From Bacillus sp. CHD6a (GTDB lineage: Bacteria > Bacillota > Bacilli > Bacillales > Bacillaceae_I), in contig NZ_LBMD01000006.1 of assembly GCF_001293645.1 (NCBI RefSeq), positions 186,001 through 250,000 of the forward strand: DNA of 64,000 nucleotides, in the 5' to 3' direction. The notes under the pieces are model-generated. The model worked only from the letters and a program-made list of their open reading frames with translations, was not told the origin of the DNA and did not search any database. The stretch's first letter is position 1; each line of letters starts with the position of its first letter. A program made the translations under genes and the position numbers. This document shows, piece by piece, positions 55,971-64,000 of this stretch.

Positions 55971-58928
55971 TTGAAATATATTATACATGTTACCGTCTGC
56001 TTACTGATTGTACAGGTGCTTTTATCGTCAATATCACCGAATTCAGTTTCAGCGACCACTCCAACCAACAATGACCAACTCTCATTGAATTTAAATAAAG
56101 TGGAACCTGCTAGAAAAGAATTAATTCTTCAAAAAGAAGGAAATCAAAATGTTGCAAGAACTTCATTGAATTTTGAATTATTCCGTGAAGGGATGCTCCT
56201 TGAAAATCCTAGGAAACCATTAGACGTGGTGTTTGTATTTGATAAATCTGCCTCCATGAATTTTTCGTTGCAGAAGAATATTTCACGATTAGAAAAGGCT
56301 AAGGAAGCAATGCAAACTGCAGCGACAGTGTTTAGTGCAGCAAATGCAGAAAGAATTAATAAAGATAGATTTGGCTTAGTCGAATTTAATAGTAAGGAAA
56401 CAGTCAGGAAGTTTAATGGACAAGACCTTACCTCAAATATTAATCAAATAAGTGATGTTGTTAAAACCATTACTGCTCCTGAAGGTACTACGCTCAGTGG
56501 AACCAATTATAGTGCTTCCCTTCAAGCAGCAGAGGATCTACTTAAGAAGTATAAAGAAAGTTCTAGGGAACAAGTAATAATTTTCCTGACAGACGGTGAA
56601 CCGACAGTCCTTTATACCAAGGATAAACCTCTAGGGGAATATGAAAAAGTCATCCAAAAATGTGTATGGATTTTCTGTAGGGAAGAAACGGAAAGCTACT
56701 CATATGATTTAATAAAAAACCATAAAGACACATCAGATAGAGAATTTATAATATATACAAATGGAACATATAAGATAAACCCTAATACCTTTAATCATGC
56801 AGGAAATAAAATTAAGTTTGCTAGCGACGCCAAGGTCTATATAGAAAACCATGCTCAAGAAGTCGCAGCAAATATTACAAAAAAAGAAAGTGGAATCATC
56901 CTTTACCCTGTTGGATTTGGGGAAGCCAGCATCAACTATTTAAACAAGCTTGCCAGCAAAACAAGCAATGGTGAATCCATGGCCATTGAAGCGGGAGGCA
57001 CGGATCTGAATCAAGTATTTGAAGCATTGGTTAATGAAATTGATACTCCATCTTTAAATAATGTAGTAATTGAAGTGAAAATTCCAGAAACCGTTACTGT
57101 TGAAGAAGCTCCTGGAGTTAAAGTAGAAAAAAGGAATGGGCAAACCTACGCAATGGTTACTCCATCTAACGGTCGTGTCCAATATCATGTAGGAGAGCCT
57201 CCCGGGGTAGTATCCGTTCCAAACCTACCATTAAAGTTCAGTGCCCGTGGTGATTATTTTTTTGAAGTAAAATGGAAATACACCGACATTAAAGGCAAAC
57301 CAACAGGATACACCTATTCTAAGGAAGTAAAAGTGTCCGTACAGGATCAAGTTGCTCCATCATTTGAATTAAATATGAGTTTATCAAGTGAAGCGCCAAA
57401 AAGTAATGACATCATTCGTTTGCAAAAATCAAATGTGGCGAATGAGAACTGGGACAGCTTTTCAATAGAATACACCATTAAACCTTATGGTAAGCTTGCA
57501 AACGGAATCAATGGTTCTTTAAAGAACATCCAGTTAAAGCAAAAGTTACCTGCTGGTTTAAAAGCAGAACTAAAAAACGGAATGATTGAAAATCAATTGA
57601 GTGACGGCTCTACTGAAATTGTCTATAATATCGATGCAATTCGTTATAACTCTGTTAATGGTAATCTTCAATTCTCAAAAGAAAATGAAAAGTTGTCTAT
57701 GACGGTAAAGGGCATACACAGTTTCAATGCCCAACCTTTACCTGACCCAATCATATCTTTTGTAGACAATGAAAATCAGTCTAAAACAGCTGTTGTTACC
57801 AACAAGCCGCTAGAAAAAATAGAAATGGTTATAAAACTAGTAGATGGGGATATCAATCCTGTAGTGGAATATCGTGGCAACCATGCAGGAAATATTGGTA
57901 AATACAATAAAGGAACCGGACAATTATTGTCATCCATCACCCTTCGTGACAATAATAATGAAGCATTCATTAACCCTATCTATTCTATGGAGTTTGGGGA
58001 AGGAAAAAGGTCCATTACTATTAAATATGCCAATGGGACGACAAGGGAATTCCCGTTAACTCCTCAAGTAGCAGTCAGGTTAAAAGATTCTTTGAACAAA
58101 CTGTCTATCGGAGATAACGGAGAATACACATTCAATAAGCAAGCGGAAGTGTTTTTTGATAAAGTTGTCCCTGGTTCTTCAACTCAGAGTCAATATGAAG
58201 TTCGCTTTAAAAAGCCAGGCTCATTAATCTACTCTAATTGGCAAACTATCAATCCGTATGAATATCTGTATTCTGTGAGCGAATACGGAAAAACCATTGT
58301 TCAAATTAAAGCCAATGGAGGATTTATTAGAACTCCCTTTGAGGAGACAGTCATCCTAAATTACAATGGTGTGAACGACTTCAGCCTTAATTATCTTGAC
58401 GAAATGTTTATTGGAGAATCGCAGCAGATAGGAACTATTTTTGAAGGTGCAGCTGGTCTAATTGATTTAAAATTGAATTGGAACACTTCTAATAATCAAG
58501 TGGCTACAGTTGACTCTGCTGGTGTAGTGACTGCAAAAGGAGTCGGAGTGGTAACCATTACTGCTTCGTTGCAAGGTCAGGAGCTTACGAAACAGGCCAT
58601 CATTAGGGTGGTAGAGGTTCCAGACTATACACTTGAATTCAAAAAGCCAGTCTATACTACCGAGGTAGATAATTCATTAAACCTTCAAAGTCAAGTAAGT
58701 ATTAACCCTCCAGATTTAAATGGAAGAATACAAGTGAAGGTTGTCTGGAATTCGAGTGATCCTTCTATCTTTGCAATAGAACAAAATGGAAACGGAGTGG
58801 GTATGTCTAAAGGTGTTGTAATGGTGACTGTGACATCCACCGAAGATAGTTCTATACGTGCTTCTACCGTCGTTATGGTAGAGGAGAAAGATGATGGAGG
58901 GAGTAATCCTTCAAAATATGAATGGTGA
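55971..58928 (+). CDS. Secreted VWA-domain protein with BIG2 repeats, likely pilus-linked adhesin
   Basis: 985 residues from TTG 55971 behind AGGAGG. A signal peptide (KYIIHVTVCLLIVQVLLSSI, cleavage after VSA) is followed by a VWA domain (about 80-370) with an intact metal site: DKSAS, the threonine in GTTLSGTNY, and LTDGEP. A long beta-rich region follows and two BIG2-like Ig domains end the protein (LDEMFIGESQQIGTIFEGAA and about 900-975). There is no LPXTG or membrane anchor; the tail is short and polar. It converges with minor-pilin genes, suggesting a tip adhesin, but this is inference. Confidence 0.85.
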   Translation: MKYIIHVTVCLLIVQVLLSSISPNSVSATTPTNNDQLSLNLNKVEPARKELILQKEGNQNVARTSLNFELFREGMLLENPRKPLDVVFVFDKSASMNFSLQKNISRLEKAKEAMQTAATVFSAANAERINKDRFGLVEFNSKETVRKFNGQDLTSNINQISDVVKTITAPEGTTLSGTNYSASLQAAEDLLKKYKESSREQVIIFLTDGEPTVLYTKDKPLGEYEKVIQKCVWIFCREETESYSYDLIKNHKDTSDREFIIYTNGTYKINPNTFNHAGNKIKFASDAKVYIENHAQEVAANITKKESGIILYPVGFGEASINYLNKLASKTSNGESMAIEAGGTDLNQVFEALVNEIDTPSLNNVVIEVKIPETVTVEEAPGVKVEKRNGQTYAMVTPSNGRVQYHVGEPPGVVSVPNLPLKFSARGDYFFEVKWKYTDIKGKPTGYTYSKEVKVSVQDQVAPSFELNMSLSSEAPKSNDIIRLQKSNVANENWDSFSIEYTIKPYGKLANGINGSLKNIQLKQKLPAGLKAELKNGMIENQLSDGSTEIVYNIDAIRYNSVNGNLQFSKENEKLSMTVKGIHSFNAQPLPDPIISFVDNENQSKTAVVTNKPLEKIEMVIKLVDGDINPVVEYRGNHAGNIGKYNKGTGQLLSSITLRDNNNEAFINPIYSMEFGEGKRSITIKYANGTTREFPLTPQVAVRLKDSLNKLSIGDNGEYTFNKQAEVFFDKVVPGSSTQSQYEVRFKKPGSLIYSNWQTINPYEYLYSVSEYGKTIVQIKANGGFIRTPFEETVILNYNGVNDFSLNYLDEMFIGESQQIGTIFEGAAGLIDLKLNWNTSNNQVATVDSAGVVTAKGVGVVTITASLQGQELTKQAIIRVVEVPDYTLEFKKPVYTTEVDNSLNLQSQVSINPPDLNGRIQVKVVWNSSDPSIFAIEQNGNGVGMSKGVVMVTVTSTEDSSIRASTVVMVEEKDDGGSNPSKYEW

Positions 58929-58937
58929 TCATAAATA

Positions 58938-58974
58938 AATCAAGGAGCTCCTACGCTTAAGGAGCTCCTTGATT
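58938..58974. terminator. Perfect palindromic bidirectional terminator
   Basis: AATCAAGGAGCTCC-TACGCTTAA-GGAGCTCCTTGATT, a 14-bp perfect stem between the convergent VWA and PilX-like genes; the latter's stop codon overlaps its right end. Confidence 0.85.
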
Positions 58975-60694
58975 ATTTTACTGTTGAGTCATCTACTATA
59001 ACTCTTAATCTGTCTGCTATAGGTAATCTTGATACTTGACTGACAAGTACATTTGGGTCATGAACTACTTGAAAACGTGTTTTCATTCCTTCTTGATCTT
59101 GGGCAGGAGTAATAACTTTACTCCGTTCAGTGTTGCCTCGGAAAGCGTTAACGATTAATTCCTTCTTTGCGAATAACCCTCCATGAATATGAAACATTGA
59201 TCCTACACCATACAAAGTCGCTTTGTCTTCGGTATAGAAAAAAGCTTTAAGCGGGGTGGTTTCATTTGACAAGTCGTAGATGTTTTCATTTTCTTGTTCC
59301 ATTTTAAATTCGTTGAACTCGTTAATTCGCGTGATGGTTAACGGCCCGTTTGAGAAAAGAACTAACTGTTTTGACTCGTCGATCCCCTCAATATTAGTAT
59401 TAGAGATAAAACTTTCTCCAAAAGCATATATCACACTATCAAATTTAATTGTATCGTTTTCTTTTATTGCGGCTAGGGGTTCTTCATTACCATTAATGAT
59501 TAGATCTCCATGTACAACTACTGTCCCGGTGATATCCACAGGAGTATCTACCATGTCGATAGATAGATCTCCTACAACCACAAGAGGTTTTTTGATAGAA
59601 ACAGAGTTGTTGAACGCGGCAGTAATGGATAAATCTCCGTTTATCACCATTTCTTTATCTAATACAATGGGACCTACTGCGCTGTTAATGGCGACAGGTT
59701 GATGGGAAACAATGGGCCCGTTTATACTATTTATCGTTCCCATATCAAGCAGTATATTATCTCCTTGCATAACTTGGGGCAAGGTACTTTCATCTAACAA
59801 AATGACCTTGTTGCGGATAGCCTGTAGAGAATCTCCTGTATCAAGATCTGAGGTTAAGACAGGCTCAGGTAGAGACAATTGGTCATTTAACACCCTTAAA
59901 TAAGTCTGTTTGAAATCAACATGAACAAAATCTTCGTTCCCTGAAAAAATCTCTGGCTTGTCAGATTGATAAAAAAATGATGGAAAGAGTTTGTCAGTAG
60001 GTAACCATTCTGCTGGGATATTAATTTCTGCATTTGCAACGAGAGTGTCCTTTACAGTAATGTTTTTTTGCACATCAACATTTCCGTTAATTGCTGCAAA
60101 AGGAGTAGAAGCCGTTCCATCTCCGTTTAAATCTGTAAACTCTGCTTCATTTTTTATCAGTAAGTGATTTGCAATGACATCCCCATCCACATTAGGAGAG
60201 CCATGAATATTTAGTCGTCCTTCTTCCTCTGAAGCACTATAAGAACCAAGAGCATAGTCTAGAAAACTTGGTGCAGGAGATAATACAATCCGTTTCTTAA
60301 CGGTTTTTGTATTGGGTGCTTCGCCATTTACAACGGAAAACTCATAAATTCTTGTAAAAAGCTCCTGTTTCTGGTCAGTATATAGATTAGTGATATCTTT
60401 TACGGTGAAGTCAGGGTACTTTTTCTGAAGACCATCCGTAATCCTATCTAGAGAGGTTTGATAATTAGATGGTAAATCTTCTGCTTTAAGGGGTATGTCT
60501 ACCACTTGTTCTTTAAATGTTGCAATGAGGAAGTCAAGTTGTTCTTTTCCTTCATAAATATTTTCGTACCTATCAAGTTGAACTTGTGTCCGGATTGTAC
60601 CACCCAGTGCAACGGTTAAAAGGGAGATTCCCAAAATCATGAACACCGTAACAGTAATCAAAACCACTAATAGACTAGATCCCTTTTCATTCAT
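58973..60694 (-). CDS. PilX-like minor pilin / polymer-forming surface protein
   Basis: 573 residues from ATG 60694 (MNEKGSSLLVVLITVTVFMI); the five codons before it lack a ribosome site, while GAGGTG is well placed here. The N-terminus is a short basic leader ending in G, then SSLLVV and a hydrophobic helix, as in PilX/type II pseudopilins, but the usual Glu5 is absent. Residues about 160-460 contain repeating short beta-strands (INGNVDVQKNITVKDTLVAN, VINGDLSITAAF, VVGDLSIDM, VVHGDLIING), a helix-like pattern as in bactofilin or polymer-forming domains. Third of a minus-strand set of three. Confidence 0.78.
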   Translation of the reverse strand: MNEKGSSLLVVLITVTVFMILGISLLTVALGGTIRTQVQLDRYENIYEGKEQLDFLIATFKEQVVDIPLKAEDLPSNYQTSLDRITDGLQKKYPDFTVKDITNLYTDQKQELFTRIYEFSVVNGEAPNTKTVKKRIVLSPAPSFLDYALGSYSASEEEGRLNIHGSPNVDGDVIANHLLIKNEAEFTDLNGDGTASTPFAAINGNVDVQKNITVKDTLVANAEINIPAEWLPTDKLFPSFFYQSDKPEIFSGNEDFVHVDFKQTYLRVLNDQLSLPEPVLTSDLDTGDSLQAIRNKVILLDESTLPQVMQGDNILLDMGTINSINGPIVSHQPVAINSAVGPIVLDKEMVINGDLSITAAFNNSVSIKKPLVVVGDLSIDMVDTPVDITGTVVVHGDLIINGNEEPLAAIKENDTIKFDSVIYAFGESFISNTNIEGIDESKQLVLFSNGPLTITRINEFNEFKMEQENENIYDLSNETTPLKAFFYTEDKATLYGVGSMFHIHGGLFAKKELIVNAFRGNTERSKVITPAQDQEGMKTRFQVVHDPNVLVSQVSRLPIADRLRVIVDDSTVK

Positions 60695-60715
60695 CTGAAC
60701 ACACCTCATACACTA

Positions 60716-61363
60716 TTAATATCCGAACTTGTTATAAAATTCTATTGGTTCTACATACAATCTGTTTTTCTCATTACTATATATTTCATGAGAAAGGCTA
60801 AACTGAAAGGTTATAATGCCACCTTTACATGAAGATTTTTCCAAACTTGTACATTGGAAATCAAAAATAGGCAATTCTGCACCTTTTTCATCTTTAATCG
60901 CTTTGATATGATAATTATCGTTATTTAGCTTAACAGATCTTTCTTTCATTTCATCTTCAACTAATAAAGTAGTGGTGAGAAGTATATCCTTTTCAGACAG
61001 AGCGTTATCCACTAGTTGAAGTTCCACCTTTTGAATATTAGCACTATCTTTTTCCGTTGAAGTAACAAAATCTTTATTACTTAATTGAAGTTCCGTTTTT
61101 CTAAAAAGAGATATCTCTTTTGTATTTTCATCAAAGACTACATCATCTGGCGAAAAAGCATAGAATTCGTTCAATACGTTGGCAACAATATAGTCTGCTT
61201 CTTCTTTCAGCTGACTTTCAATACCGATTTTTTTATATAAGTTAATGCCAGTGATAAAAACTCCATAGACTGTACTAAGAACAATACCACTGATTGCTAG
61301 GACAGCCAGCAGTTCAAATAACGTAACACCATCTTCCTTTTTCCAATCATCTAATCGTTTCAT
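60716..61363 (-). CDS. PilW-like minor type IV pilin
   Basis: 215 residues with a class III/type IV prepilin leader: KKEDG then VTLFELLAVLAISGIVLSTV, cleavage after G and Glu at position 5 of the mature protein. The body is not recognised. Starts 17 bases inside the preceding gene's end, so the two are coupled; six to seven bases before the next leader region. Confidence 0.85.
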   Translation of the reverse strand: MKRLDDWKKEDGVTLFELLAVLAISGIVLSTVYGVFITGINLYKKIGIESQLKEEADYIVANVLNEFYAFSPDDVVFDENTKEISLFRKTELQLSNKDFVTSTEKDSANIQKVELQLVDNALSEKDILLTTTLLVEDEMKERSVKLNNDNYHIKAIKDEKGAELPIFDFQCTSLEKSSCKGGIITFQFSLSHEIYSNEKNRLYVEPIEFYNKFGY

Positions 61364-62039
61364 GGCTTAGTACTCCCTGGATTACGACATCATCTCTTTT
61401 ATCCTTCCACTCTAGCACTACATACACTTTTAGTAGATGGTCGTGGATAAATTCATTTGGCTGAAGCAAATTACTGAAGTTTTCTTTGTCATTATCAATT
61501 AATTCCTTAATACTTGCAGGAAGATTTTGAACGGAAGGGTCATCTTGGGAAATTAGATTTGACAAAGATGATAGCGTCTCGGAATCATTGTATTTCATCA
61601 AAAAAATCGAAATATTAGTCTTAGATGAATAAACTTCATTATTAATTAAAGGATCTAATATGGACAGGCAACGCTCTTTATCATCAAAGAGGACAATACC
61701 ATCTGAGGTGGCATCACTTGTTTGAGAGTCATTGTTCTTTTTGATCGTAACTTCTTTATCACAATACGTTTTATCTAGTGCAATGATATGTACATTTTCA
61801 TTTGAATCAACCTCGTGAGACAAGTACCCATTGAACTTATTGTAATTTTGTTTCTCCACGTAGTTCATAACATTACGGGCTATCTGCGCAGCAATGGTCT
61901 TATCCTCATTTTCATTCACATAACTGTAACTGTTATGAAAGAAGCTCATCATCCCAATAACAACAACAGAAAGTATAGTCAGGGAAAGCAATACCTCTAA
62001 TAAAGTGAAACCATTTTGTTGATTAAAAAGTTTTTTCAT
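61347..62039 (-). CDS. PilV-like minor type IV pilin
   Basis: 230 residues. Prepilin leader QQNG then FTLLEVLLSLTILSVVVIGM: a classic cleavage site with Phe1 and Glu5. The rest is a polar globular domain of unknown type. ATG 62039 follows TAGGAGAATCATAG. First gene of the three minor pilins on this strand. Confidence 0.88.
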   Translation of the reverse strand: MKKLFNQQNGFTLLEVLLSLTILSVVVIGMMSFFHNSYSYVNENEDKTIAAQIARNVMNYVEKQNYNKFNGYLSHEVDSNENVHIIALDKTYCDKEVTIKKNNDSQTSDATSDGIVLFDDKERCLSILDPLINNEVYSSKTNISIFLMKYNDSETLSSLSNLISQDDPSVQNLPASIKELIDNDKENFSNLLQPNEFIHDHLLKVYVVLEWKDKRDDVVIQGVLSHETIR

Positions 62040-62140
62040 CTATGATTCTCCTATTTCAAATTACCTATCTTTATTATACAATAACAATAGTCTACTTAGT
62101 TCTACAATTTTTGTAAAAATAGATAGAAAGTGGTGAGATT

Positions 62141-62437
62141 TTGGAGTTTTTTAATTATGGAATTGCAGTAGTGTCATTTTTCCTGTTACTATTATTTTTC
62201 TTCCTGGTTCCATTAAAGTTAACGAAGACAGGAAAATGGTTGTTGCCTGGGATCTCACTTTTAGTTAGCTTAATCGGCTTATACATAATTGATATGTTTA
62301 CTTTATGGCACAGTATTATCTTAATGGTGTTTCTTCTACTTCTAGCTGCAATTCTTCTTCAACGATTACCATTATTCATTAACACTTCTCCTTATGATGA
62401 AAATAATTCAACTAATCAAGGTACAGATGATAAATAA
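62141..62437 (+). CDS. Small membrane protein, possible pilus accessory
   Basis: 98 residues with three hydrophobic helices (VVSFFLLLLFFFLVPLKL, LLPGISLLVSLIGLYIIDMF, SIILMVFLLLLAAILLQRL) and a polar tail. The start is TTG 62141 with a weak GGTGAG site only a few bases away, so the start is uncertain. Not recognised. Thirty-three bases before the VanW-like gene, hence probably in the same operon. Confidence 0.6.
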   Translation: MEFFNYGIAVVSFFLLLLFFFLVPLKLTKTGKWLLPGISLLVSLIGLYIIDMFTLWHSIILMVFLLLLAAILLQRLPLFINTSPYDENNSTNQGTDDK

Positions 62438-62470
62438 ATTTTTTCAAGAGAATAAAACGGGGGTTGCGGG

Positions 62471-63910
62471 ATGCGGAGCTTAAAATTATTGATTGTCCTA
62501 ATAGGTTGTACCGGATTTGTTTTTGGATTCTCACAAATTGGGGGGATATTGGCAGGAAAGTGGCTTCCAGAGAATACTTCTTTTGCGGAAGAGACCATGA
62601 TTGCTAATGAAGAAGTAAGTAACCACTCAAAAGACGAAGCAGCTGCAAAACTGGAAAAAGCAAAAAATGAATGGGTTACAAATGATACAATCTATCTCGA
62701 ATGGACAGGTGAACTTCTTCCTTTTCCAAAAGACGCATTTATCTATCAAATACCCGAAACAATTGATTTTGTGGAAAGTGGATCGGAAAACGGATTGAAA
62801 GTAGAATTACCTATAGGAAAATTACTCGAACAAATAGAAACGATTGCACAGAGCAGTGATATTTTTTCATCGCTCGATTCAGAAACTTTGAAAAAAGATA
62901 TGGAAAATGTAGCTTCACAGCTAAAAGAAGGCGACCATACTTTTTCTCTAGCAAACTATTTGACAGAAGAGGGGATCGCTGGAGAAACATCTTTGATTGC
63001 CGAAGTATCTTTATCTGGAACATCTAGTGTGGAAGAAATGACGGACGTGTTTGGGAATCTAGAATTCATTATTCCTGGGAACACAAGTTTTTCTGTTAAT
63101 GAGTGGATAAAAAACGAACATACTAATCTATCAGATGAAGCAGCAAGTATCTTTGCATCTTTAGTATATGAACTTATTGGCTCTACAAACTTCCATATTT
63201 CAGAGAGGCACATTTCCATTGAGATGCCATTATGGGCATCTGAAGGATACGAAGTTCTTATACAAAAGGATAAAATGGATTTTGTTTTCCATAACCCAAA
63301 CCCTAATGATTATAAGTTAACATTCAAGACAAGCAACTCCAAAATTTCAGGTGAATTAAATGGTGGGCCACTTCCATATGAGTATATTGTAACTCAGGTG
63401 GAAAGAAAGACCCTCTCTCCCAAAACAATTGTCCAATATTCAGCTACACTTCCAAGCAATAGGAAAAATGTAAAAGAAAATGGTCGGGACGGGACATACA
63501 TACATCTTGTAAGGACTGCAACGGACATGGAAGGAAATGTGGTAGAATCCACCGTCTACAGTGAGGATTTCTATGCTCCAATCCAACGAGTGGAGCAACA
63601 CAGTCTGTCTACACCAGCGGTAGTAAGTAATCCAATTGTTACTACTCCCCCAGTGAATATTGGTTCTAATACTGGTACGAATAGTAATACGGTTACTCCT
63701 CCAGGTGCAAGTGGTCCTATTACCTCGAATACAGGATCTAATACGAACACAAGTAACAATACTAACTCGTCTGGAAGTACCCAATCCAACACTTCTGTAA
63801 GTACGGGTACAGAAAAAAGCACTGCCCCATCAAGTCCTGAAAATGGAAATGGTGGATCTAACACTGGTACTACTCCGCCATCTAATCCTGGGCAAGGAAC
63901 AGGAAAATAA
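62471..63910 (+). CDS. VanW-like exported protein with Ser/Thr/Asn-rich tail
   Basis: 479 residues. An N-terminal signal/anchor helix (LKLLIVLIGCTGFVFGF) precedes a region of unknown fold and then a VanW-like part (about 240-330, IQKDKMDFVFHNPNPNDYKL and EYIVTQVERKT). The last 100 residues are low complexity (Gly, Ser, Thr, Asn, Pro), as in a flexible wall-spanning tail. VanW-like proteins are found in several Gram-positive type IV pilus loci. Twenty-two bases before the GspE-like gene. Confidence 0.72.
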   Translation: MRSLKLLIVLIGCTGFVFGFSQIGGILAGKWLPENTSFAEETMIANEEVSNHSKDEAAAKLEKAKNEWVTNDTIYLEWTGELLPFPKDAFIYQIPETIDFVESGSENGLKVELPIGKLLEQIETIAQSSDIFSSLDSETLKKDMENVASQLKEGDHTFSLANYLTEEGIAGETSLIAEVSLSGTSSVEEMTDVFGNLEFIIPGNTSFSVNEWIKNEHTNLSDEAASIFASLVYELIGSTNFHISERHISIEMPLWASEGYEVLIQKDKMDFVFHNPNPNDYKLTFKTSNSKISGELNGGPLPYEYIVTQVERKTLSPKTIVQYSATLPSNRKNVKENGRDGTYIHLVRTATDMEGNVVESTVYSEDFYAPIQRVEQHSLSTPAVVSNPIVTTPPVNIGSNTGTNSNTVTPPGASGPITSNTGSNTNTSNNTNSSGSTQSNTSVSTGTEKSTAPSSPENGNGGSNTGTTPPSNPGQGTGK

Positions 63911-63932
63911 AACGAAAGGATGATCTGTTAAA

Positions 63933-64000
63933 ATGGTTCAAATAAGAAAACGCCTCGGTGATCTCCTTGTTGATGCCGGAATCATTTCAGAGGAACAACT
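63933..64000 (+). CDS. Start of GspE/PilB-type pilus assembly ATPase (3' end outside window)
   Basis: Only 22 complete codons: MVQIRKRLGDLLVDAGIISE, then EQ. The pattern RKRLGDLLVDAGIISEEQL is the N-terminal MshEN/GspE_N motif of PilB ATPases. Start ATG 63933 after AAAGGATGATC. This confirms that the preceding minor pilins belong to a type IV pilus locus whose motor genes lie to the right. Confidence 0.8.
   Translation, partial: MVQIRKRLGDLLVDAGIISEEQ

Overview
The window is a stretch of a low-to-moderate GC Gram-positive chromosome, almost certainly a Bacillus-like endospore former (Bacillaceae). The evidence is direct: spore genes (gerE, gerM, spoVID, ysxE, lonB), TTG/GTG starts behind strong AGGAGG ribosome sites, a lysine riboswitch, a valS T-box, and a gene order (etfB-etfA-trxA-uvrC-lysC-yslB-sdhCAB-ysmA-gerE-ysmB-racE-gerM-rph-ysnA-ysnB ... 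ysoA-tig-clpX-lonB-lonA-engB-hemAXCDBL-spoVID-ysxE-valS-folC) that follows the Bacillus subtilis chromosome. The exact species cannot be named from sequence alone.

Layout. 1-2.6 kb: electron transfer flavoprotein and thioredoxin. 3-6.6 kb: uvrC and riboswitch-controlled aspartokinase lysC. 6.9-10.8 kb: yslB and succinate dehydrogenase. 11.2-16.8 kb: thioesterase, sporulation regulator gerE, MarR regulator, glutamate racemase, gerM, rph, ysnA, ysnB. 16.8-17.2 kb: tRNA-Arg and a broken 5' copy of it. 17.5-27.2 kb: protein quality control (ysoA, trigger factor, ClpX, LonB, LonA) and the GTPase EngB. 27.3-32.1 kb: an AlaX-type editing protein, an amino-acid ABC transporter and a LiaF-like membrane protein, which I do not remember at this place in B. 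subtilis. 32.3-38.8 kb: heme synthesis from glutamyl-tRNA. 39.2-41.6 kb: spore coat genes spoVID and ysxE. 42-47 kb: HemAT-like oxygen sensor, a 62-aa membrane protein, T-box and valS.

From 47.3 kb the window leaves the B. subtilis pattern. On the minus strand is a translationally coupled operon of two RimK-type ATP-grasp ligases and a divergent Mur-ligase/FolC-like enzyme. It is followed by the canonical folC, a membrane GAF-GGDEF protein, a SigM-like sigma/anti-sigma pair with its own ECF promoter, and the start of a type IV pilus locus. That locus holds a secreted 985-aa VWA/BIG2 protein, three minor-pilin-like genes (PilX-, PilW-, PilV-like), a small membrane protein, a VanW-like protein with a low-complexity tail, and the first codons of a GspE/PilB-type ATPase at the window edge.

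Two kinds of non-coding repeat run through the intergenic spaces. The first is a dispersed family of about 135-bp elements with ends near AGCTGTTGATT...AATCAACAGC. It occurs more than a dozen times, sometimes nested, and sits between leader terminator and start codon at both lysC and valS. The second is a set of short arrays of different sequence that share a 20-21 bp period (after trxA, lysC, hemL and valS). The ligase operon, the pilus/VWA locus and these repeats are the parts most worth following up.
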